9,190 bases of DNA from Thermoguttaceae bacterium (GTDB lineage: Bacteria; Planctomycetota; Planctomycetia; Pirellulales; Thermoguttaceae), in the NCBI GenBank assembly GCA_017549085.1, contig JAFYVO010000389.1, forward strand, positions 1-9,190. Reading direction: 5' to 3'. The notes beneath the pieces were generated by a model. That model was not told the origin of the DNA, searched no databases, and was given only the letters and a program-made list of their open reading frames with translations. Positions within the stretch are counted from its first letter, which is position 1, and each line of letters starts with the position of its first letter. The translations under genes were made by a program, and so were the position numbers. This document shows positions 1 to 6,305 of the stretch, in pieces.

Positions 1-650
1 CCCCGCACCAAAATATGGGCCGCAACAGCGTTTGCGTTAGCCTCGGCGACGGGATGTGGCACAACGCCCGCCCGGACTGGGGGGAAAGCGCCGGTTCGAA
101 AGTCGACGGTCGCGGCTTCTTCGCGCCGTTCGGTTGGCGCTCGACGGCGTTCGTCACCGACGGTCTGAGCAACACCGTCGCCATTAGTGAAATGGTCGGC
201 GACGCGAACCAATCGACGAAAGTCAAGGGGGGCGTCTACGTCACCGGCTCGATGCACGACGGTCGCGCGAAACCGGCCGCCTGCCTCACCGAGTCGCGCA
301 AAGCCGACGACCCGACAATGCTCGTTTCCGGCACCGACACTTGGCGCGCGCTCCTTTGGACGGACGGTCGTTCGGTCAACAGCGCGTTCACGACGATTCT
401 TCCGCCGAACTCGCCGAGCTGCATTCACAGCTATCCGAGCATCCACAACTGCGCTTGGGGCGTCTTCTCGGCGCAAAGCAACCACGCGGGGGGCGTCAAC
501 GTCGGGATGGGGGACGGCTCCGTCCGCTTCGTTTCGGAAACGATCGACGCCGGTTCGCCGAACTCCTACGCCGTTACGACCGGCAAGTCGCCTTACGGCG
601 TTTGGGGCGCGCTCGGAACTCCGGCCGGCGGCGAAACGAACGTCCAATAA
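1..650 (+). CDS. DUF1559 domain-containing protein, C-terminal part (5' end outside window)
   Basis: The reading frame is open from the window edge (codons in phase with base 3), and residues before the first ATG at 15 (Pro-His-Gln-Asn) fit the domain, so the true start lies upstream. Two hallmarks of DUF1559 (SBP_bac_10-like) proteins are visible: DGLSNTVAISE at about 160-192, and the closing motif NHAGGVNVGMGDGSVRF at about 480-530, where His is followed by nine residues and then Asp-Gly (H-X9-DG). In complete family members a type IV pilin-like N-terminal methylation segment precedes this region, so the protein is probably pseudopilin-like and exported; that part cannot be seen here. The family is greatly expanded in planctomycetes and its function is not established. 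The next gene downstream is a small lipoprotein, a common partner. Confidence 0.93.
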   Translation, partial: PHQNMGRNSVCVSLGDGMWHNARPDWGESAGSKVDGRGFFAPFGWRSTAFVTDGLSNTVAISEMVGDANQSTKVKGGVYVTGSMHDGRAKPAACLTESRKADDPTMLVSGTDTWRALLWTDGRSVNSAFTTILPPNSPSCIHSYPSIHNCAWGVFSAQSNHAGGVNVGMGDGSVRFVSETIDAGSPNSYAVTTGKSPYGVWGALGTPAGGETNVQ

Positions 651-680
651 TCCGGTTTTAACGATTTTTTCCATTACAAC

Positions 681-720
681 GGCGAACGCGTCCCGCCGAA
701 GCGCCGCGTTCGCCCGTTTT
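681..720 (+). terminator. Hairpin between the DUF1559 gene and the lipoprotein gene
   Basis: A perfect 10-bp inverted repeat, GGCGAACGCG at 681-690 and CGCGTTCGCC at 705-714, encloses a 14-base loop and is followed by CGTTTTC. The U-tract is short (717-720), so it may be a leaky terminator or an RNA-stability hairpin rather than a full stop. Confidence 0.55.
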
Positions 721-763
721 CGCTCGTCGCAATCCCCGCGACAATTCCTCGAAAGGCTGTTAC

Positions 764-1294
764 ATGCGCTTAAAATCGATTCTTACCGCGTCGTCGCTCG
801 CCGCTTCGCTCCTTTTCGCCGTCGGTTGCGGCGGTCAAAAAACGCCCCCCGACATGCCGAAACTCCAACCGACGACGATCGTTATCACCCAAGAAGGCGC
901 GCCCTGCGAAGGCGCGAGCGTTCAACTGGTGAAACCGGACGACCTCAACTATAAATGGCTCGCGGGCGGCGTTACCGACGCGCAAGGGCGTTGCGAAATT
1001 CTCACGCACGGCAAATACAAGGGCGCGCCGGAAGGCGAATTCGCCGTCGTCGTTTATAAAACGATCAGAGGCGAAAGCGAAACGCGCAAAAACGTTCCGG
1101 AACCGAGCGATCCGAAAGAAGCGATGGAATGGAACGAAAAAGTCGCCGCCGAAGAAACCGCGACCGACGAAATCGATCAAAAATACAAAAAAGCCGACAC
1201 GACCGACCTTCGCGTTACCGTTAAATCCGGCAAAAACGAAGAAACGTTCGAAGTCGGCCCGAAAGTTTCGATCGTCGTCGAAGCGTTCCGTTGA
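764..1294 (+). CDS. Small lipoprotein, partner of the DUF1559 protein
   Basis: A 176-residue protein with a lipoprotein signal: Arg and Lys near the N-terminus, a hydrophobic stretch, then the lipobox AVGC with the lipidated cysteine at residue 22. The mature part begins with a short Pro-rich linker. Residues about 38-100 look like a small beta-sandwich of the carboxypeptidase-regulatory / transthyretin-like kind (a Gly-Ala-Pro-Cys-Glu-Gly turn, then GGVTDAQGRCEI and EFAVVVYK); this is inferred from pattern. Residues about 105-150 are charged and helical (Glu/Lys-rich), and a final beta pair closes the chain. The start is supported by GAAAGG at 751-756, seven bases before ATG. It lies 113 bases after the DUF1559 stop, and small lipoproteins of this type often follow DUF1559 genes in planctomycetes. 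A structural envelope role is likely; no enzyme motif is visible. Confidence 0.85.
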   Translation: MRLKSILTASSLAASLLFAVGCGGQKTPPDMPKLQPTTIVITQEGAPCEGASVQLVKPDDLNYKWLAGGVTDAQGRCEILTHGKYKGAPEGEFAVVVYKTIRGESETRKNVPEPSDPKEAMEWNEKVAAEETATDEIDQKYKKADTTDLRVTVKSGKNEETFEVGPKVSIVVEAFR

Positions 1295-1334
1295 GCCGCG
1301 CCGCGTTCCAACGGTTATTATTCCTATTTTACCC

Positions 1335-1398
1335 AAATCGCCCGCGTTGCCGAGTTTTGGCGTTTTTAGCGCCGCGCTCGAAGTTTTGCGGGCGATTT
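1335..1398. repeat. Inverted repeat, 11-bp arms with 42-base loop
   Basis: AAATCGCCCGC (1335-1345) and GCGGGCGATTT (1388-1398) are exact reverse complements. The loop carries a smaller hairpin, GGCG and CGCC around 1359-1373. It begins about 40 bases after the lipoprotein stop. No U-tract follows on the + strand, so it is not a canonical intrinsic terminator. Confidence 0.6.
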
Positions 1399-1441
1399 CG
1401 CAAAAAAACGGCGAAAAAACGGCAAAAAAACGCGTCGCCCC

Positions 1442-1473
1442 TAGATTTTTCGAACGCGTTCCGTTATATTATA
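1442..1473 (+). promoter_or_regulatory. Candidate promoter of the nucleoside hydrolase gene
   Basis: An AT-rich island in CpG-rich DNA contains TATATT (1465-1470) and, overlapping it, TATTAT (1467-1472), one mismatch from the TATAAT consensus. The only -35-like element at a suitable distance is weak (TAGATT at 1442-1447, 17 bases before TATATT). The copy of GAACGCGTTC at 1452-1461 falls between the two elements, a typical repressor position. The start codon is about 170 bases downstream. Confidence 0.3.
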
Positions 1474-1543
1474 CGTCGTTGATTTATCCGCTCTCGGTTC
1501 GCCGTTGTTCGCGTCCGGAAATCGCCGCGGTTCGAACGCGTTC
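1449..1543. repeat. Two identical 13-bp copies with palindromic core, operator-like
   Basis: TTCGAACGCGTTC occurs at 1449-1461 and again at 1531-1543. Each holds the perfect 10-bp palindrome GAACGCGTTC. The copies are 82 bases apart and flank the AT-rich promoter candidate. They could be a two-site operator, or chance in CpG-rich DNA. Confidence 0.35.
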
Positions 1544-1631
1544 GCGTTCCCGTCGGTCGGTCGCGGCCTCGTTCGGCGCGTCGTCGTTCCGACGTTTCGA
1601 GCGGTTCCCTTCGTTCCGTTCCTTCATTGAC

Positions 1632-1637
1632 GAAAGG
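1632..1637 (+). promoter_or_regulatory. Ribosome binding site that fixes the TTG start
   Basis: GAAAGG lies eight bases before TTG at 1646. The same GAAAGG core precedes the lipoprotein ATG, so TTG is well supported as initiator. The first in-frame ATG encodes residue 42, inside the metal-binding motif, and would remove the signal peptide. Confidence 0.7.
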
Positions 1638-1645
1638 TTCCTCCG

Positions 1646-2722
1646 TTGAAAAAATCGTTCGCCCTTTTGAAATTGTTCCTCGGCGTCGCGCTCGTCGGCG
1701 GCGTCTCCGCGACCGTTCTTCCGTCCGTCGAAGCTAAAGAGCCGGTCAAACTGATTTACGACACCGATATGGGGAACGACATCGACGACGTCTTCGCGTT
1801 GGCGATGATTCACAACCTCGAAAAACGCGGCGAAATCGAATTCCTCGCGCTGACGATCACCAAAGACAACAAATACGCCGCGCCGTATTGCCAAATGGTC
1901 AACGAATTTTACGGGAACCCGAACGTTCCGATCGGCGCGGTCGACAAGAGCGGCGTTACCCCGGAAGACGGCAAGTTCCTCCGCCAAGCGCTCGAAGCGA
2001 AGACCGAAGACGGCTCGTCGATGTTCCCGTTCTTCAACCTCGCGGAAGACAAAACCGAATATTTCGACTCCGTTAAGCTCCTGCGCAAAACGCTCGCCGA
2101 GCAACCGGACGGCTCCGTCGTCATCGCGCAAGTCGGCGCTTCGACGAACTTGGCGCGTCTCCTCGACACCAAAGGGGACGAATTCTCGCCGCTCGACGGT
2201 CGCGAACTCGCGATCAAAAAGATTAAATACGTTTCGACGATGGCCGGCGCGTTCACGAACGAAATGGCGGGCCACCCGGAAAATTTCATTAACCAAATGA
2301 AAAATCACCGCGAATACAATATTATCATCGACCTCCCGGCCGCCCAACGTTTCTTCGCCGAATGGCCGACGCCGATCGTCGCGTCCGGTTTTGAAGTCGG
2401 TCTCCAAATCAAAATGACGCCGGCGACGATGAAAAACGATTACGAATACGTCGCGAATCACCCGCTCAAGAAGGCGTATATCGACTATCGCGGTCTCGAC
2501 AACGAACAATGCACTTGGGACTTGACCTCGATTCTTTACGCCGCGCGCCCGGATCGCGGGTACTTCGGCGTTTCGGAACCGGGCGTCGTTTCGGTCGACG
2601 AAAAGGGCCTCACCCGTTTGACGCCGAAAGCCGACGGCAACGTCCGCATTTTGACCCTTTCGCCGGAGCAAAAAGTTCGCGTTCAAACGACGTTCGAATG
2701 GCTCTGCAGCGAAAAACTTTAA
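1646..2722 (+). CDS. Exported nucleoside hydrolase family (IUNH-like) protein
   Basis: A 358-residue protein of the inosine-uridine nucleoside hydrolase family, which cleaves the N-glycosidic bond of nucleosides to give ribose and base. It starts with TTG. A signal peptide (KKS, hydrophobic residues 5-25, cleavage probably after Val-Glu-Ala at 28-30) places it outside the cytoplasm. The family signature DTDMGNDIDD at residues 39-48 supplies the calcium- and ribose-binding aspartates. STNLARLL (166-173) matches the conserved TNLA segment, and EYNIIID (223-229) matches the family's E-x-N-x-x-x-D segment. Near the C-terminus, where several classic members have a catalytic His before Asp, this protein has Trp291-Asp292 (TWDLTSILYAARP). 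Trp here is common in exported relatives, so substrate and leaving-group handling may differ from IunH/RihA types. Length is slightly above the usual 310-340, explained by the leader. Specificity cannot be read from the sequence. Confidence 0.88.
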   Translation: MKKSFALLKLFLGVALVGGVSATVLPSVEAKEPVKLIYDTDMGNDIDDVFALAMIHNLEKRGEIEFLALTITKDNKYAAPYCQMVNEFYGNPNVPIGAVDKSGVTPEDGKFLRQALEAKTEDGSSMFPFFNLAEDKTEYFDSVKLLRKTLAEQPDGSVVIAQVGASTNLARLLDTKGDEFSPLDGRELAIKKIKYVSTMAGAFTNEMAGHPENFINQMKNHREYNIIIDLPAAQRFFAEWPTPIVASGFEVGLQIKMTPATMKNDYEYVANHPLKKAYIDYRGLDNEQCTWDLTSILYAARPDRGYFGVSEPGVVSVDEKGLTRLTPKADGNVRILTLSPEQKVRVQTTFEWLCSEKL

Positions 2723-2747
2723 TTTCGCCCCCGGCGTAAAACGTTAA

Positions 2748-2788
2748 GCCGCCGCCGACTTTGACGGTCGCGACGGCGGCGCCGATTT
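2748..2788 (+). terminator. Probable terminator of the nucleoside hydrolase gene
   Basis: GCCGCCG (2748-2754) pairs with CGGCGGC (2774-2780), and two further pairs form inside after one mismatch. GCCGATTTT follows, with a short U-run at 2786-2789. It begins 25 bases after the stop codon. The offset between stem and U-run makes it a modest terminator. Confidence 0.4.
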
Positions 2789-2909
2789 TAACGCGAAAAG
2801 CGACGCGCTTTCACCCGACGCGGCGTTTTTCGCGTTTTCGCGTTTTTCCCTCGTTCTTCTTTTACCCGTTCCCCTATTTTGTCGACCGCTTTCGTCGTTC
2901 CCGCTGTCG

Positions 2910-2921
2910 AACGTCGACGTT
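2910..2921. promoter_or_regulatory. 12-bp perfect palindrome upstream of the DUF1080 gene
   Basis: AACGTCGACGTT is its own reverse complement and ends 30 bases before the ATG, just upstream of the Shine-Dalgarno sequence AAGGA (2940-2944). It could be an operator or a small cruciform. No clear -10/-35 pair was found near it. Confidence 0.3.
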
Positions 2922-2951
2922 AACGGTCGCGCCCATTTTAAGGATACCCCG

Positions 2952-3827
2952 ATGCCCGTTCGCGCTTTTTCGTTCCTTTTCCGTTCCGGTTCGTTCGCTT
3001 CGCTCGCGCTTTTGGCGGCGTTTTGCGGTTGCGGCGGCGAATCGAAAAATTTTGTCGCCGTTCCGGAGGGTTCGACGCTTCTCGGCGAGCCGACTCCGAC
3101 CGCGGCGCCCGCCGACGCGCCGAAGTCGAACGTCGCCGCCGACGTCGAAACGCTTGAAATCGGCGGTCGTCAAGTCGCGGTCGGCCCGAAACGCGCTCTT
3201 TTCAACGGCGAAAACCTCGACGGTTGGACGAACGAAACGGGCGGCGCTCCGGGGTCCGGTTGGCAAGTCGCGGACGGTCTTCTCCGAATGGTCGACCCGG
3301 AAAACGGCGGCGATCTCTTGACGAAAGAACGCTTTGCGAATTACGTCTTTTCGTTCGAATGGCGGTTCGGGCGCGCTTGCAACAGCGGCGTCAAGTACAA
3401 GATCGAGCAACCGAACGGCAAAGGTTGGGTCGGGCTCGAGTACCAAGTCCAAGACGACGCGAACGTCGAAGACGGCAAAATCGCGAAGCGCCGCGTCGCG
3501 TCGTTGTTCGACGTTTTCCCGGCGGCGGAAACGAAGTCGGCGGCGTCCTTCCCGGCGCCGACCTCCGACGCGCCGAGCGGCGAGTTCCGCCAAGGCAAGA
3601 TCGTCGTCTTTGAAAATTACGTCGAACACTGGCTCGACGGCGAACGCGTCTTGGCGTTCACCGTCGGCGACGACGCTTGGGCGGCGGCGAAAGCGGAAAG
3701 TAAGTACAAGAATCAAGCGACGTTCGGAACCGCGATTTCGAGTCCGATTCTCCTGCAGGAACACGACTACCCGATCGACTTCCGCAACGTCGAAATCCAA
3801 GAGCTGAAAGAACTGACTCGCCGTTAA
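2952..3827 (+). CDS. DUF1080 (3-keto-disaccharide hydrolase-like) lipoprotein
   Basis: A 291-residue protein. The N-terminus is hydrophobic and ends in Cys-Gly-Cys-Gly-Gly; Cys25 or Cys27 is the likely lipidated residue. A Pro/Ala-rich linker (about 40-65) leads to one DUF1080 (PF06439) beta-sandwich domain from about 80 to 286. Its landmarks are LFNGENLDGW (83-92), FEWRF (135-139), NSGVKY (144-149), LEYQVQDD (162-169), VEHWLDGERVLAF (224-236) and the closing LQEHDYPIDFRNVEIQEL (268-285). The fold is concanavalin-like; some members hydrolyse 3-keto-glycosides in pathways where an oxidoreductase first oxidises the sugar, and others are uncharacterised. Lipidation suggests it acts on the periplasmic side of a membrane or at the cell surface. 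ATG is supported by AAGGA seven bases upstream. It stands alone on its strand, 229 bases after the nucleoside hydrolase and followed by a strong terminator. Confidence 0.9.
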   Translation: MPVRAFSFLFRSGSFASLALLAAFCGCGGESKNFVAVPEGSTLLGEPTPTAAPADAPKSNVAADVETLEIGGRQVAVGPKRALFNGENLDGWTNETGGAPGSGWQVADGLLRMVDPENGGDLLTKERFANYVFSFEWRFGRACNSGVKYKIEQPNGKGWVGLEYQVQDDANVEDGKIAKRRVASLFDVFPAAETKSAASFPAPTSDAPSGEFRQGKIVVFENYVEHWLDGERVLAFTVGDDAWAAAKAESKYKNQATFGTAISSPILLQEHDYPIDFRNVEIQELKELTRR

Positions 3828-3919
3828 AACGCGACGCGGCGCCGGTCGAAAATCGCGCCCTTTTCGCAACGTTTTGAAACGCGACGCCGGTCGAAATTCA
3901 CGTCGTTTTTCAACGTTTA
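3827..3919. repeat. Degenerate tandem duplication of about 50 bases after the DUF1080 stop
   Basis: AAACGCGACGC then CGGTCGAAA occurs at 3827-3851, interrupted by GGCGC, and again uninterrupted at 3877-3896. Similarity continues into a T-rich block and AACGTTT in both copies (3868-3874 and 3912-3918). The first copy begins at the last base of the stop codon. It appears to be an old tandem duplication of the 3' flank. Confidence 0.55.
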
Positions 3920-3968
3920 CAAGACGCAAACAGTCGTCTTTCTCGCTCCGTTAATCGCAAGAAACGCT

Positions 3969-4012
3969 AAACGCGGCGCCGACTCGAACTCGAATCGGCG
4001 CCGCGTTTTTTT
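3969..4012 (+). terminator. Strong intrinsic terminator between convergent genes
   Basis: A perfect 14-bp stem (AAACGCGGCGCCGA at 3969-3982 with its reverse complement at 3995-4008), a 12-base loop and a run of seven T (4006-4012). It ends transcription of the DUF1080 gene, whose stop is about 140 bases upstream. On the - strand the same stem is followed only by TTTAGCGTTT, so it may act weakly as backup for the opposing glycosidase gene. Confidence 0.85.
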
Positions 4013-4109
4013 CGGCTTTTACCCAACCGCCGCGACTCCGGCGTTTGCGCTTTTATCGATTTTGCGCTTTTCCGAAGCCGCGTCGAAAACGGAAAAGTCG
4101 GCGCGACCG

Positions 4110-6158
4110 TTAGAACTTAAAGTTCCAAGTTTCGCCTTCGTTAATCGTCGTCGTGTAAGTTTCCGTCCCGCGAATCACCGAGACGCGGAGCTTGCCGAGG
4201 TCGGCGCGGTCGACCGTCAAGTCGAATTCGGAGCCGAACCCGCAAACGCCGCGCAACGCCATATGATCCCAGTCCCCAGGGATACGCGGGGTTACGTCGA
4301 ACGCGCGGAAGCCGGTCGGGCGAATCCCGAACAAACCTTCGACGTAAATGCGGCAATAAAGCCCGCTTTCCGCCGACAAATGACGTTGGCTCCCCTCCGG
4401 CCAGGCTTCGATCGGATACGGGACGTGATCGCCGAGCAGACGCGTCGCGGAGTAGTAGCGGAGCCGATTCAAGCCCTCTTCCGTGGCGCCGACGGCCAAG
4501 ACGCCGCGAAGCGCGTACAGGGTCGAACGGTCCCAGAACGTCTTGCTCCCCTCTTCCGTCAGGAGGCCGTCCTTCGTCCAAAGGCGGTCGGAGAAGAGCG
4601 CGGCGATCGTTCCTTCGGCGCGTTCGTCGATCCCGGCGATGAACGGAACGCAAATCCAAGAGCGGAGCTTTTCGCAACCGTCGTAATATTGGTAAGTCTC
4701 GAAACCGCGGACGTTGCGACCGAAATGTTTCTCGATATTTTCGCGGAGCGACGCGGCCGCCTCGACGCAAGTATCGATCGTTTCTTGCGGTTCGCCGAGT
4801 TCGCGGGCAAGCGCGGCGGCGCTCAAAAGCGCGTCGTAATAGAGAACCGACGTGCAGAGGTTCGCGTCCCCCGCCGGAAAACGTCGCTCGAGTTCGTCGC
4901 AATCGGACGCGACGACGCCGTCGACCGTCGTTTTTCGGTTGCAATATTCAAGACACCAAGCGATCAGCGGCCAAAGTTCGCGCGCTTCCGCTTCGTCGCC
5001 GCGAACGAGCGCGTATCGAGCCGCCCCGTAAGCGATCATCGCCGCGTCGCCGCGGTCCCCGGCGCCGTTCCAAATATCGATCCCTTCGGCGATGATCGAC
5101 GACGGAATCGGGCGGAAGTCGTCGTTCATAAAGCGCGCGAAATGGCGGTAAGAGTTCAACGCCGACTCGTTCCCGTTCGCGTAACCGAGGAACGGAAAGA
5201 ACGGATTGACGTATTCCGCTTGGTCGTTCGCCCAAATCGCGGCGTAATACGACTCGCCCCCCGGGCCGTGCATCAGGCCGCCGGCGGTTCGGTAAATACT
5301 CTCCGAAGCGCGGATTTTCGCAAACGCGAACGCGGCGTTCAGAACCGGCTCCGGCGTTTCAAGGACGAGTTTGCTCCAAACTTCCGAAACGAACGCGGAG
5401 CGAGCGGCTTCTTCGGCGGCGAAATCGATCGTCGCTTCCTTCTCGCCCTTCCCTTCCGAAAACGCTTGAATCGCAAAGTTTACGGTCGCGCTTTCCCCCG
5501 GTTTCAGCGAATATTCGCCCGGGTTCGCGATCGCCGCGACGGTCGTGTACGCCCCGTCGACGCCGCGTTTCGGGTCGGTTTGCTTGACGTCGCGCAATTC
5601 CGGAACGCTCAACGCGACCGTTTCCGTCCCAACGTTTTTAACCGTCGCGCGTTCGCAAACGAAGGGCCCGGTCGTCGACGGGAAGAAGCGGCGCTCGATT
5701 TCGACCGGTTTCCCGTCGGCGTCGAAGCTGCTGACGACGGTCAAAATCCCGTTCAGCGCGACGCGGAGCGTCTTTTCGTTCGCGAGCGGTTTCCCGTCGA
5801 GCGCCAACCGCGACGGCATGTCGTAATCGAAGCGAATCGTCAGGCTGGCGTGCGTGTTGTTCGGAATCGTCCGCAACATCGGCCAAACGACCGAGCGGTT
5901 CAAGCGGAACGCGCCCTTTTCGTCGACGCCGTATCGGAAGACGGTCGAGACGCGCTCGCCGCTCGCTTCGAGGTGGTCGTTGTGCGGAACGCGGGTCGCC
6001 GAAAAATCGGTCCAAGCGATCCCGCCGTTCGGTTCGAGCGTCCAACGCGTCGCGGTTTCCGCCGCCGTTTCGTCCGCGCGAACGGCGCCGACCGTCGCCA
6101 ACGCCGACGCGACGCAAGCGAACGCCGTCAAGAGCGCCGCCGTCCAAAATCGTTTCAT
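4110..6158 (-). CDS. Exported six-hairpin glycosidase-like protein
   Basis: A 682-residue protein with a signal peptide (Lys-Arg, hydrophobic residues 4-24, cleavage probably after Val-Arg-Ala near 28). Residues about 35-235 look beta-rich, as in the N-terminal beta-sandwich of many alpha-barrel glycosidases (RRFFPSTTGPFVCERATVKN at 156-175). Residues about 265-615 look like an (alpha/alpha)6 barrel: GGESYYAAIWANDQAEY (300-316), DRGDAAMIAYGAARYAL (368-384), YYDALLSAAALAREL (440-454), FWDRSTLYALRG (541-552), and HLSAESGLYCRIYVEGLFGI (593-612). A short beta domain closes the chain (DVTPRIPGDW at 621-630). The architecture resembles GH63, GH78 and GH95-type enzymes, but I cannot assign a CAZy family; Asp312 and acidic residues near 588-597 are candidate catalytic groups by position only. 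AAGGA (TCCTT at 6165-6169) precedes the ATG. Substrate unknown; a plant or microbial glycan is plausible. Confidence 0.82.
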   Translation of the reverse strand: MKRFWTAALLTAFACVASALATVGAVRADETAAETATRWTLEPNGGIAWTDFSATRVPHNDHLEASGERVSTVFRYGVDEKGAFRLNRSVVWPMLRTIPNNTHASLTIRFDYDMPSRLALDGKPLANEKTLRVALNGILTVVSSFDADGKPVEIERRFFPSTTGPFVCERATVKNVGTETVALSVPELRDVKQTDPKRGVDGAYTTVAAIANPGEYSLKPGESATVNFAIQAFSEGKGEKEATIDFAAEEAARSAFVSEVWSKLVLETPEPVLNAAFAFAKIRASESIYRTAGGLMHGPGGESYYAAIWANDQAEYVNPFFPFLGYANGNESALNSYRHFARFMNDDFRPIPSSIIAEGIDIWNGAGDRGDAAMIAYGAARYALVRGDEAEARELWPLIAWCLEYCNRKTTVDGVVASDCDELERRFPAGDANLCTSVLYYDALLSAAALARELGEPQETIDTCVEAAASLRENIEKHFGRNVRGFETYQYYDGCEKLRSWICVPFIAGIDERAEGTIAALFSDRLWTKDGLLTEEGSKTFWDRSTLYALRGVLAVGATEEGLNRLRYYSATRLLGDHVPYPIEAWPEGSQRHLSAESGLYCRIYVEGLFGIRPTGFRAFDVTPRIPGDWDHMALRGVCGFGSEFDLTVDRADLGKLRVSVIRGTETYTTTINEGETWNFKF

Positions 6159-6189
6159 CGTTTTTCCTTTCGTTATTTACTGAAAACGT

Positions 6190-6218
6190 TTTATCGTTAA
6201 ATTCTATCTAAACGGCAA
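6190..6218 (-). promoter_or_regulatory. Candidate promoter of the six-hairpin glycosidase gene
   Basis: On the - strand TTGCCG (6218-6213) and GATAAA (6195-6190) are separated by 17 bases, each four of six to the sigma-70-type consensus. Transcription would begin about 25 bases before the ATG and include the AAGGA ribosome binding site. The -35 element overlaps the U-tract of the preceding gene's terminator. Confidence 0.35.
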
Positions 6219-6246
6219 AAAGCGCGCCGACTTTGCGTCGACGCGC
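6217..6246 (-). terminator. Terminator of the GH5-like gene
   Basis: Read on the - strand: a 10-bp stem, GCGCGTCGAC (6246-6237) with GTCGGCGCGC (6231-6222) and one G-U pair, a five-base loop, then a run of five T (6221-6217). It lies 60 bases after the GH5-like stop and just before the next gene, so the two genes are probably separate transcripts. Confidence 0.7.
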
Positions 6247-6305
6247 CTTCGTTCGGCGACGTTTTTTCGCCGCCGATTTTCGTTATTCCCGCTTTTTAAA
6301 CCGCG

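Larger units (their letters stand above)
1295..1645 (+). other. 351-base intergenic region with inverted repeats and a candidate control region
   Basis: No convincing gene. It holds an 11-bp inverted repeat (1335-1345 with 1388-1398), A-tracts at about 1402-1428, an AT-rich island at 1464-1473, two copies of a 13-bp sequence containing the palindrome GAACGCGTTC, and a Shine-Dalgarno sequence just before the next gene. The stretch from about 1475 to 1630 would be a long 5' leader if transcription starts at the AT-rich island. Small open frames here have Arg/Phe/Ser-rich, low-complexity translations and no ribosome binding site. Confidence 0.6.

Noticed and set aside
1347..1649. A 100-codon + strand frame in the gap before the nucleoside hydrolase
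   Set aside because: Low-complexity Arg/Ser/Phe composition, no ribosome binding site, and it overlaps the promoter candidate and the hydrolase start.
1484..2686. A 400-codon - strand frame opposite the nucleoside hydrolase
   Set aside because: In register with the sense codons, Arg/Phe/Val-rich, and explained by the same codon bias.
2824..2847. Repeated CGCGTTTT words resembling a short tandem array or DnaA-type cluster
   Set aside because: Only three imperfect units, no DnaA box match, and T-rich CGCG words are common between genes here.
2874..3929. A 351-codon - strand frame opposite the DUF1080 gene
   Set aside because: Codon-register shadow running through the flanks, with no domain and no ribosome binding site.
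4068..4096. TTTTCCG / CGGAAAA inverted repeat as terminator of the six-hairpin gene
   Set aside because: Only 7 bp with a 15-base loop and no U-tract on the - strand; the hairpin at 3969-4012 is a better backup.
4062..6200. A 712-codon open frame on the + strand covering the whole six-hairpin glycosidase gene
   Set aside because: It is in exact codon register with the real - strand gene. Its stops would require TTA, CTA or TCA codons in the sense frame, which this genome uses rarely. The translation is Arg/Val/Phe-rich with no domain, signal or ribosome binding site.
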